Below are positions 54,328 to 64,000 of a DNA stretch of 64,000 nucleotides, one piece after another. The DNA is from Ascaris suum. Taxonomy: Eukaryota > Nematoda > Chromadorea > Rhabditida > Ascarididae. Positions within the stretch are counted from its first letter, which is position 1. Every line of letters begins with the position of its first letter. Location: NCBI GenBank assembly GCA_013433145.1, contig CM024177.1:7528110-7592109 (forward strand), in the 5' to 3' direction. Under the pieces are notes generated by a model. It was not told where the DNA came from and made no database searches. It saw only the letters and a list, made by a program, of their open reading frames with translations. The position numbers and the translations under genes were made by a program.

Positions 54328-55220
54328 ATGAACAGTCGGTGCGTACATGAGTACCAAAAGAAAGTGGCAAAGTGTCCGTCCACAATTCTTGTTGAACTTC
54401 AGTCGATCATTGCCGGCAGTAGATGCATGTGCACGCATATGCTAATGTCCCCCATACTCTGTGCTGTTTGAATGCTACACAAGGAAATTTTTAGATCAGT
54501 AACGCTTTTCAGTCAACGAAACGATGTTACCAATCTAGCACTTCATTGATTATCACTTGAAAACAGCTTTAATGAATCGTCATTATCGTCCATAATTTTT
54601 GTTTTTTTGGAAGTTCTCGAATTTTGTTTGGTCACTGCAAACTTTAGTGTTTTGTTAACCAGCCAAGTAACTCTTCCGACTGAAGAAGAAGAGTTCGCAT
54701 ATTTGTGAACATCTCAAAGACGACACCTCACATGAGAAGTTAGAAGCACATTGATGTCCTTTAATCAAATATGCTGTCATTTTATAGGCACCGACCCTTG
54801 CCTCAAGGCATTTGTAGACAGTTTGCTCCGTCTCATGGACACCACTTCCGTGATCTACCCAGAAGCAGTCGCTGTACGATTTACTGACCACCCTTACATA
54901 TATCGATAATGTCGAGATGTTTGATATTACCATCCATGCAGAATTCCATTCAAATTGTCACAAGGTATAGTGAAAAGCTCGTAGATTGGATTCCTTTTTC
55001 CCTGAGTGATAGAAAACTTCGAATTAAAGTGGACGAATCCCCTTTCGGATCATCTAGCGTCGTTAGTGGCTCCCGCAAGGTAGGTGCTGGACCGCACGGT
55101 ATTCCTGTTGTATGTAAGTGACATAAGGGCGTATTGATCCCTTTTTAGATTTTGGACAGTTTCAATGTGACTTCGACGCTTTTGCCCAATGGTCTAACCT
55201 TGGCAGCTCTATATCGATAG
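54328..55220 (+). CDS. Candidate four-exon gene, about 128 residues, unidentified
   Basis: Exons 54328-54418, 54788-54873, 54942-55079 and 55149-55220 join in phase 1, 0 and 0. Introns 2 and 3 are 68 and 69 bases, the classic nematode size, with a GTAGGT donor and CCCTTTTTAG and CATCCATGCAG acceptors. The protein starts MNSRCVHEYQKKVAKCPSTI and continues GSTDPCLKAFVDSLLRLMDT, WIPFSLSDRKLRIKVDESPF and LLPNGLTLAALYR before TAG. Its N-terminal Cys spacing is loosely like small Cys-containing nematode proteins. No signal peptide is seen; an upstream exon may exist. An alternative end uses a GTAAGT donor at 55114 and a 35-base intron to reach TAA at 55322-55324; that intron is too short to prefer. 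Minus-strand ORF 54655-54933 overlaps and is probably a shadow. Confidence 0.42.
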
Positions 55221-57507
55221 CGAAAGGTGTTGTCTGTAAGAATGAATCTTTAATTCCTACTGCCAGTTCCGTCCGAGGTTTGGGATTGGTCATTGGGGAA
55301 TCTTTGCGCTGGAAGACTCATTAACAACTAGGACGTATAAGGCGGCAAGTTGCATTCTGCCGTCAATTTAATACAGTTGCATAGAACATTACAAGAAAGT
55401 TTCTACTGCTCATCGCATCCTATTCTTGAATATGATTGTCCAGTTTAGCCGCCGTTTTTGGAATATAGTTTAGATATATTGGAAAATGTGAGAACCAGTT
55501 TTCCGAGAACGCCTTTTTGAAGAATTTTTAAGGTTTGTACAGACCGAAACGTGGAGCATATTTGCACATTTTTAGGGCCTAAAATAGCGTCAGAATTTTC
55601 GCTTGAATTGAAATCTTATTTTGTGTTCTAAAATTGTCGAAGTTTCTGCTACTGGTCAATCTGATTCAGTACTGAAATTGCAGATGGAGACTTAATATTG
55701 AAAGATCTCATATTCTCATTTCGACCTCTGGAAAACGTGCGAGTTTTTGTTTAAATGGCGCAGGCTTTTTTATTGTCGTGATCACATGCAGCACTTTTTC
55801 CTTCGGTTTAATGTTTTGAATGTTCTTTATTTAGCGTGCGAAAAAAAGGTTTCGCAAGAACAACAAGAACTAGGGACATCTAAATTCACCGGAAATTGCA
55901 TAAATTTTTGAGCTAATCAGGTTGCACAATGCATCGCATGGTTCAAAATATAAGAGTATTTTGTAGAAGGTTTGTGCCATCAATGGGTAGAGTTGGAATA
56001 TAAATATATTATTCTGCCCATTTTCGTCAGTTCCATTACATCAGAGCTGAAATATGAAAGCATTTTCATCGCTTACTAAAAAACAATTTTGGTAACCGAT
56101 AAAACTAATCATAAATGAAATGCAAAAATTCGCACAGTGACAGCTTCCTCTAATCTCGTGTCTGTTTTTGATATCGGAGTCATCATTGCCCTAATTTTCT
56201 TTTTCTTTTATCGACGTCGCGTTGTGATCCTTATTCGGGAATCATCTTCAAAATTTTCTTCTTTCACTACTAGTTTGTTTTATGCGATTTGATTGGTGCA
56301 TCGTTTCGAGGCGACGAATGGAAGTTACGGTATTACAGCGAGAAACAACGAATGAATCAAAAAGACTCATAACCATAACCGTAATACTTAAAAGATGAAG
56401 TGGAGTCATGTCAATGGAAACTTGGCTAGAGTTGTGAGTTCGATTGGCAGCCAACTAAGCAGTAAATAATAAAAAATGCAAAACAGTTTTAAATAACCTT
56501 ATCTGATTGGATAACTTGCTGATGATGCCCGCTTGAACGTACGTTTCACTCCTTTATAAGTGTGAGTGATCTCGTTTGATGATGACAACTAATAGAGTTT
56601 TCTTCCCACACCCCTTACTTAGTATTACCAGTCCTCCCGCTTTCATTCACAAATACATTCACCTTCCCCTTCTTCGCTCATTCATCGCGAAGCCAAAATG
56701 GCGACGGTGCTTGTGCATTACTGGATTTATCGCTGTTGCTAACGCATGCAAAGATCAACCTTTCTTGAAGTAAAACTCTCTGCTTTTTTGCAATTTTGCA
56801 GGGAATAGGCGTATTTCCATATAAAACCTTTTTCTTTTCAAGAGGTTTTCCTTTTTTTCTACTGCATCTTTAGAGAGATATTCTGTTCACGAGTGCCGCT
56901 TTCTGAGGCAAATTTAATTTTGGAAAGACAACGTTCCACTTTCGAAAGTTTTTGAAGAACTCCCATCTTTCGAAAATTTCGTGCATAAACCTTCATTCAA
57001 TGGTCTCTTCCATTCAAAAGAGGATGAAGACTCGTTTACCTGAGAAAATATAGTAGTTGTCACTAGGACTGCTCAGAGAAAATTGCTGAGGTCACTAAAG
57101 TTTAATTAGTGGGGATATTCACAGCTCGATCTCTGAAGCTTGTTTCAGCAGCGATCTTTGTAGCTCTGCAGGTGGCTCCATGCAGCCACCTCCGTGCGTT
57201 TTTTAGGCGAAACTTTTCTAAACAACGAAGATGGGTCGCTGCTTAGGAAATTGAGAGCTTTAGTAAGTCGAAAATAACCTACCTTGTCTTGATATTATTA
57301 TTACAGGATTTCGGACGGAGTTCTGCTGCAATGTCGTCTTACTTGTTTCCAAGCATTTTTTTTGCTCTGAATCAGAGTAAGAGTTGTTTGCTTTACTTTT
57401 GAAAGCTTGAAATATTTCCTTCCATATTGCCCGACATAGTATTGTAGGACAGTAAACTTTCTTGTCGGACAAGCTGTTTTTTTAAAATTATATATGTATA
57501 CTTTTAG
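55221..57507. other. Non-coding stretch
   Basis: AT-rich. One open + strand piece near 56113-56283 encodes a hydrophobic run followed by YRRRVV, like a membrane segment, without ATG or splice support. A short inverted repeat AGGTGGCT...AGCCACCT lies at about 57171-57190. Confidence 0.4.
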
Positions 57508-58517
57508 TGTTTCAAAGGAGCTGTTGCAAAGATGTCGCTAGCCTCAGAAAACGACAGAGTAAATGAGAACCAATCGCTTCATACGCTAAAGAAGTACAAA
57601 CGTTGAACGTTTCAATTTTTCGGTCTCTAATCAGTGATGAGGAAATGTGAGCTCTACAAGAACCACCATGAAATTCGTGCATGACCATTCAAGATCAGGT
57701 ATATGGCAACTGAAATGAAGGGAGAAAGGAGGTCGGCGGTGATGAGCTAGTCAGCTAGCGAGTGGTTGGAAGAGGCTACATGCATAAAGAGGAACAAAAT
57801 AAAGGGTTACACTGACCATATGAAGGAATTGATGATTCAAAATGACGCATAGCATGGTAATTATAGGTTAGAAATTAGGACGAAATAAAATAGTGAAGAT
57901 AAACCAGCTTGTTCTTCAAGTAATCTTTACAGGCCTTCTGGAACTTCATGCACTGTTGGATGTTTTCAGGACGGCCGAAATCCGCGGTTTTTCAATGCAA
58001 TGTTGCTTGTTCATATAAATGAGGATCTGTGAGTATTGAAGGATGGGAAATTAGTTTGGCTAGTGCTGTTGCTAATGAAAACAAATAAGGAATGCTATAT
58101 ATCAATGTAATTGAAGCGAGTGGTGAAAATATTATAAGTCAAGTAGGCAGCTACAGTGTCCTATGCCAAAGCAGCTTTTAGTGTTGCTCAGAATGAGACG
58201 ACAGCTTGTTTCCTGATCATAGAAAACAGAGACTACGAAAATTTACGTAATTCTCGTCTAGTTCTGTAACCGAGCAGTGTTTAGTGCCAGAGCATCTGTT
58301 CAGCAAGTAGAAAAGTGCGGATTCGCGCTTATCTGGTGTCACTGTCCTCATAGGTCATCAAAGGATGCATTTTTTTTGTTAGGAACATGAGTGCAGGCTT
58401 TCCCATTAGTCGTAAGGTCTGAGCTGTCTACCGAGTCACTTGCGTCTTTTGTTTTTCAGTCGTAGTCCATCATTGTTAGATGTACATTATCCTATTGTCG
58501 AAATTAGCAACATTTAA
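57508..58517 (+). CDS. Candidate three-exon 3' part of an unidentified gene
   Basis: Exons 57508-57558, 57970-58028 and 58460-58517 join in phase 0 and 2. Signals are strong: ACTTTTAG, GGATGTTTTCAG and TTTGTTTTTCAG acceptors, and a GTGAGT donor at 58029. It reads CFKGAVAKMSLASENDR, then DGRNPRFFNAMLLVHINEDL, then RSPSLLDVHYPIVEISNI and TAA (58515-58517). The middle exon is open only in this frame. An ATG at 57532 could be the start, giving a very short protein; more likely upstream exons are missing. Family not recognised. Confidence 0.36.
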
Positions 58518-60796
58518 CATCAACGTCCCTGGATGTGCTAATTCCCGGAGCACTGCTAGTACCAGAATTCCTATGCACCTTTAAATAAGCTTATTCCGTA
58601 AATGAGAGATTAAAGTCTGCAGTCTCGGATGACATAAAACATCCCGGTTTTATACTAAATTTTCTTGTACTAGTACAATATAAATACTCTTCATTTTTCA
58701 TGATCGTCTATAGCAAAGCATGAGCAAATTGAAATGCTCGTGTTCGAATATTTCCCGAATATGCTTTGCTGAAGTTTTATTAGAGGATAGTCAAGCAACA
58801 AATTCTCCTCCTCTTCCATTATTTCATAGGAAAAACCTTATTAAAGATAGAGATAGCACAATGCGCATTTAAAATATTATATTCACTCAATGATATAAGC
58901 TTATAATATTTAAATTTTTGTTCAAATTTCTGTTATTTTCCGTGTGTTTTATTTACCGGAAAAGCTTTGAATTCTTAACGACATTTGCTAAACAATGATG
59001 ATAATAAGTTTGATTGATCAGTGTGCTATTAACTAAGGCTTATGATCATGCAAATCCGAAATGATAAATATTTCTTCTAGTTTGCTCTAAATCGTTTTCC
59101 ATGAAGAAGAGAGTTCTCTGTTCTATTTTTTTCCTCACTCTATATCTCCACAGATCGAAGAAACCAAAATTACTCCCTATTGGGTTACGAATAATCATTT
59201 TGCCAATACGCATGGGTGACGACACGTCGCTTATTAATTTTATTTCATCAGCATTACGGGCAAATTTCATGCGGGAGGAGGGGGGGGGGGGGGGGACACA
59301 TCGGTGAAAAATGTCACTGATTGAAATTGTGATGTCGTCTGTTCGTTGTCATCGCTACTGCCCGACTCGAAGCGCCACTGGTTTCTTCTCGTTTTGCACC
59401 TTCCATCTTAGTCGTCCTCATTTCTTTGAAGTACTTTATTCTCTTTAGCGCATCGACAGCCATGTAGCCTCTCTTCTTTTTTTATGCCATGTAACATAAA
59501 GGCGTTCCATGTGAATGACGATGCCCACCCAATTTACTCGGTCTTTGCTGTGCATGTCTGCACGTACTTTTAGCAAATTTGTGTGCATATGTATGTGAGT
59601 GCTTGAATGCGCCCATGTGTGGTTTTCTTCATTTGTCTGCACTCTTGTGTGTGCTTTGCCACAGAAAAGGACGCTATGAGCAGGACATTCCCGGTACACA
59701 AGGTCTTCTTTCGATATGACAGGTTGGATCATCCCGACCGAAGGTGAAAGAAATTTTCGGGCCCATAGGTCTCCTCGGAGGTGTTGCTTGTTGAAAAGCC
59801 CATCCAGAGAAGAGAGACTTTCGGAACGCGGCGGTCCTCATGAAGGTTAGAGAGCTAAAAAGTGTGTCGCCTTATCGAGGGACGGTTCTTATGTGATTTT
59901 TTGCTGTCGTACCGTATCACTCTGACTGATATACACTTGCGATAGATCAGCAGTTTTAGAGAAGTTGCTACTATGATGGGCTGTCCAATTCCATTCCGTG
60001 GAGTAATTACAACTGAAATTCAAAAGGCGGTCGAAATGATTATAACGCGATAAATGGTTGCAGTAATGTTTGCTTGTTTTCCAAGAGCTAGGTTTTCCAA
60101 CTGTTTTCCGGAAGTTTCCAAAGTGATACGATAAATTCTCTATACTCAGTAGTTCTATTTCGTCTTCGCGTTGATAAGGCTGCCATCACTGAAAATCAGT
60201 TTTTCGACAATAGTGATATCTTGTTATGAGGCGATTCACTATTGATTTCAAAAATAACTTCTTTACTGCTAAAATGAGGTTAGCCAATAAAGTTTGGCTT
60301 TCGGTTATCGTTTGTCCTCCTCTCCTTTCTTTAAATGAAGAGCAGATGGGCACTCTTCAAAGGTGATTAGGATTTGCGTTTGAATAATGTCTTCTCGTCA
60401 GCATTTATCGACTTCTTTTGCACGTATCTTTCGATCAGTGTAGGAAGGCTGTCGACATTGGAATTCCTCTTCCCCGACATTCTTTGGGTTTCGAATTTCT
60501 CTGGAACTAGTGGGCGTCTCAAACTATAGATTTAACAAAAAACTGTTCTCATTTTCGTATCCCTTCTAAAGTGCGACAGTAGCATTCGTTAGTTGGCAAC
60601 ACTTTCTTTTTAATCCAGTTTCTTCGCTGGCACCCGTTGTTGTGAATGCAATATAGCTTGATGCAATTTGATGCAGCCGTTCTTTCAAATGCTATTTAGG
60701 CATTCCGATGGAGTGAAGTGTAGCATAGTATAGCTTGAAAGTAGGGATAAATTGGCATTTGTTTGCAAGCTTTTGATTTTATGGAGGATTTTTTAG
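58518..60796. other. No supported gene
   Basis: Open pieces around 59656-59820 (two competing frames) and 60440-60510 (CRKAVDIGIPLPRHSLGFEF after a GATCAG acceptor) are possible upstream exons of the 60797 exon but do not chain in phase. The G-run at 59277-59295 lies here. Confidence 0.35.
59277..59295. repeat. Poly-G run
   Basis: AGGAGG followed by about 15 uninterrupted G; a length prone to slippage and sequencing error. Confidence 0.9.
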
Positions 60797-61006
60797 GGTC
60801 CAGAGGGCAATGTTTCCGGTTCAAGCATCCTTCATGGAGATGACTGGATTTTTGACCAAGGGGAAAACGGAAAGGGGAAGGACCCTACGAAGATTCTTGG
60901 AAAGGAGGAACTTCCGTTCTGGAAACCTCTCGAGGCGCAAACTTTTAAGTTTGGGGTCCACCTTCACTCTCCAAAATCAAAGACCCATATTTCTGCGGTG
61001 CGTTGA
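60797..61006 (+). CDS. Candidate terminal exon, unidentified
   Basis: GATTTTTTAG acceptor followed by 69 open codons to TGA 61004-61006. The frame reads GPEGNVSGSSILHGDDWIFD, QGENGKGKDPTKILGKEELP and FWKPLEAQTFKFGVHLHSPK. About a third of its codons begin with G, the usual coding bias, which favours it over the overlapping ATG-started frame (60810-61013, Arg-rich). The DNA is purine-rich, which lowers stop frequency in general. Upstream exons were not found and the family is not recognised. Confidence 0.38.
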   Translation, partial: GPEGNVSGSSILHGDDWIFDQGENGKGKDPTKILGKEELPFWKPLEAQTFKFGVHLHSPKSKTHISAVR

Positions 61007-61984
61007 GGAATGACGGCTGGACTTCGTGCAGTAGTGCATATGCGTAGATGCGTGGGGGTGAGTGCCTATTTTATACGGGTAGACGGTAGCTGTGTGACAT
61101 GCATCTTGTGCTTACTCGTTTCGACTTGAAAATGAGTTCCAAAACGATGGTGATGAGGTTTCGCCGAGCGTAACCTATCACCCAAGATGATTTCGGTCAC
61201 CTTCAGAATGAAAGTGCTTTAGCGTGAGTATGACATTTTCCGATGGAGAAAATTTCTCTCAAACAAAGAAAAATCAAATTTTCTGGATGAGTGTTTACAC
61301 AATGAGCCTGTTGCTTAGGAAGTATATTGCCTCTTGATTTTTTTCGATATTAGTGCGGTTGATTCATCGGCGCGCTTTTGAAAATAAATTCAGCATATTT
61401 TTTTGACTAAAGAAAAAACATCTGCAATGCTAAAATTTCTGATACGTGTCCTAATTTCTAGGAGAAGCTGAAGAACGTTTGTATCATTGGTAGAGAGCTT
61501 TACATGATATGAGCGTTGCAGTCGTCCATGCCGTAAGGCTATAGTGTTTACGTTTTGTTTCTGGTTGTATGAGATAGAGTACACAAGCTATTCGAAAATT
61601 GCTTAGTTGACATATTGCATGTGATCTGCATATCTACATGCTAGATTAATAGCTTCTTTAACGAATCGATGCAATTCGTCTGTTAAATTAAAGGCAACTG
61701 AAAATTGCATCTCGTTGCATCACTATTGCTTCTCCATTAGTCGTTTGCCAATCAAATTCGCACACGGAAGAAAATTTTCATTGCTGAGACGTCAATACGT
61801 TTTTATTGCATTACAAAACGATTTGCGAGCATCTTGTTGATGGAGATGCTACTTAATTTCATAAATTAGGGAATGTTTACAGCTGTGCAATTATCGTTTG
61901 GCTCATTTAGTTGCAGCAATTTATACGTTTGTAAGAATTATTTTGAATAAATGCAATAGGTTTTTTGCATTTGAATGAGATGTT
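61007..61984. other. Non-coding stretch
   Basis: Nothing recognised; becomes AT-rich towards the tandem repeat. Confidence 0.45.
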
Positions 61985-62188
61985 GCAATAGACATAAAGC
62001 GTTATATATGGGGAATTGAAATGCAATAGACATAGAGCGTTATATATGGGGAATTGAAATGCAATAGACATAGAGCGTTATATATGGGGAATTGAAATGC
62101 AATAGACATAGAGCAATAGACATAGAGCGTTATATAAAGGGGGATTGAAATGCAATAGACATAGAGCGTTATATATGGGGAATTGAAA
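61985..62188. repeat. 38-bp tandem repeat, about 5 copies
   Basis: The unit begins GCAATAGACATAGAGCGTTA and ends ATATGGGGAATTGAAAT. Copies start at 61985, 62023, 62061 and then follow a short internal duplication of CAATAGACATAGAG near 62100-62117; one later copy has ATAAAGGGGG instead of ATATGGGG. The copies are nearly identical, so the expansion is recent. Confidence 0.95.
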
Positions 62189-64000
62189 ATCTTAACAGTG
62201 ATTGAATGCTAAATTCTAATATGAATTCATTACTTATAAGTGAACACAATATGAAATAGAATCTTGCAGCTAGAGTTGTAGCATTTCGTCAATTGAATGC
62301 ACTTTTATTTGTGGCATCGAAATGATGCTTTTTAAATAACAATTAAAATAATGTCAGCAAGTGTGTGCGTCTTCTTCGCTATATTCTTGAAAGAACTTCA
62401 TCTTTATAGCTGCTATTATGTTTACGCTTATAGATATTTGAATTAATGTTTTCTGATTCCACCGGAGTTTCATGATGTCCTTTCGAACTCTCCACATTTC
62501 TCATATCTTTTTTTCAAAATTCTTTCAGGAGAAGAGTTGCTGAATTATTGAGATAATAATTCAGAAATCACGATGGATTATCGTACTCTATGAATTCGCC
62601 TTTGACACCGCTAATGCGTAAAATATTCGTTTAGCAATATGCTCGTAATTGTTTATTTCACTGTTATTGAAGAAAACAAATTCATCCAATTTATAGAACT
62701 TATCTATCCAACGACGGGCAGAGTGTTGACGCCCACTTTGTTACCTCATCAAACGTTCAAATGCTCTGCTAAGCATTCAATTTACAAAAGCATGAGGCAA
62801 AGAAGTCATATGAACGAGCTCCTTGAAATCATAGAAATGCTCGCCGTCAAATATGCACAAATCGATTTTAGAGCTTATTTATAGGTGTGTTAAATAAAGG
62901 TTAATTGCTGTTGCTTTTATGGAGAATAGAGCAACAAATGCACTTTTTCAATGCTCAAAACTTATTATCTCAATGTTTTCAAACTCATAAAGCAAAAAGT
63001 GCTCTCCAGCAAGCATTATACTTGCACATTCACATTTGTGAATATTTTCTTCAAAGATATTGTTCCTTCCGATCACCCAGCTTATCGTCTAAACTATTAA
63101 AGTGGTTGTGTTTTATGAATTATTATTGGTTACGTGCGAATTAAAATGATTCTTGCCTGCATGTGTGTATGAGCTCATTATCGTGGATTTTTTTAATAGG
63201 ATTGAGAAGAGAACGTCAAGTTCATTTTTCTCAAAGAAACATCCTTTTTGAGAGTAAATTCTTATAGGAATAACCTAAAACCTCTTTCGTTCTTATAATG
63301 ATTAACATCCAATAGTGGGCCAAATTGCTTAAATCATTTCAAATATTTCATATTTCGAGGTCTTTGTTGGTAGCTTGCTGAAGTCGGAAAAAAACGGAAT
63401 TTCTAAGGCGGAGTATCGTCGACATGCACTCGCCATCAGAGATTGTCATCGCTACTGTGAGGGACAGTAGGCTAAGCATTGCATTTCACACACACGTAAC
63501 CGTTCGCTTTTCGTCTCCCCAGCTGCCTTATACATTCGGTGTTTTTCTACTCTAAAATCTTCCTATATCCTGTCATACAATCGTTGTTTCTTCTATCCCT
63601 TTCCGCCACAAAGTTCCCTGCATGCACTAAATAGCGCATCGCCTTAGCACATAAAACTACTTCATGTTTTCTCTTGGTAATTCCGAATGAGAGTTTTTTA
63701 TTTTGCATTTTTTCTCATAAAGATGTGAGAAAAATAGCTCTAGAAACCGAGCTCTTAGATCAATTCGATGCTTGAGCCGTCATTTCTTCATCGAACGTCA
63801 AGCGAAAAAATTCTTCATCTCGAAAAATTCAGCTGAACTAAAAAATATAGTAGCAAAGTCCTGCAATCAGAGATCTTAGAAAATCTCCGCTTTATGCGTT
63901 CCTTATGTCGATACGTTTTTGTGGCACTGAAGAGACTGGCTCGCGTACATGACGGCACATGTCAATTCCACTGGATATCGCTCTTATCCACGCATTTTAC
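62189..64000. other. Right flank, no recognised gene
   Basis: ORFs at 62639-62884 and 62905-63144 on the + strand lack family signatures or clear splice context. No RNA gene seen. Confidence 0.4.

Noticed and set aside
54655..54933. 92-codon minus-strand ORF
   Set aside because: Overlaps the + strand exons of the 54328-55220 candidate, which chain in phase; probably a shadow.
57165..57195. Inverted repeat AGGTGGCT/AGCCACCT as a terminator or small RNA hairpin
   Set aside because: Only an 8-base stem, no T-run or conservation evidence; Rho-independent terminators do not apply in a nuclear eukaryotic genome.
59046..59307. Overlapping ORFs on both strands
   Set aside because: Neither has splice context or recognisable sequence; the + strand one runs into the G-run.

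Overview
The window looks like nuclear DNA of a nematode, most likely a strongylid (clade V, hookworm-like) worm; the species assignment is an inference. The supporting signs are AT-rich DNA, short conserved coding exons flanked by TTTTCAG/TTTTAG acceptors and GTAAG/GTATG-type donors, small introns of about 60-70 bp mixed with introns over 1 kb, long (TA)n microsatellites, and a tightly spaced gene pair of the kind found in nematode operons. No prokaryotic, viral or CRISPR features are seen. All coordinates come from reading frames and splice sites by eye; no alignment was run.

Four genes, all on the + strand, are recognised from conserved protein sequence. (1) About 1013-6392: a FAM98-family protein, conserved core followed by a glycine/arginine/tyrosine-rich tail; its N-terminal exons are not identified. 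(2) 9514-13569: a TMEM65 homologue in five exons with a mitochondrial-type presequence. (3) 18390-21044: a PPIL3-type cyclophilin (C. elegans cyn-10 class) in four exons. (4) 21037/21049-24211: a MALSU1/RsfS mitochondrial ribosome silencing factor in three exons, whose open frame overlaps the cyclophilin stop codon. Genes 3 and 4 look like a two-gene operon; genes 2 and 4 encode mitochondrial proteins.

The right part (about 25-64 kb) contains no protein I can name. It holds several candidate exon groups on the + strand with consistent splice phases: 48940-51896 (Cys-rich exon plus an acidic tail), 54328-55220 (four exons, about 128 residues), 57508-58517 (three exons) and 60797-61006 (a terminal exon). 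It also holds a few lone ORFs, among them a minus-strand ORF with a signal-peptide-like start at 42137-42514, and a probably decayed coding repeat around 45.4-45.8 kb. All are marked low to moderate confidence because short open frames arise by chance in such DNA.

Repeats: five (TA)n arrays (the largest about 270 bp at 32.6-32.9 kb), TTTA/TTTG-type runs, a G-run at 59.28 kb, a 38-bp tandem repeat at 61985-62188, the glycine-codon minisatellite inside the FAM98 gene, and two higher-GC islands (28.44-28.83 and 40.96-41.17 kb) that look like dispersed repeat copies.
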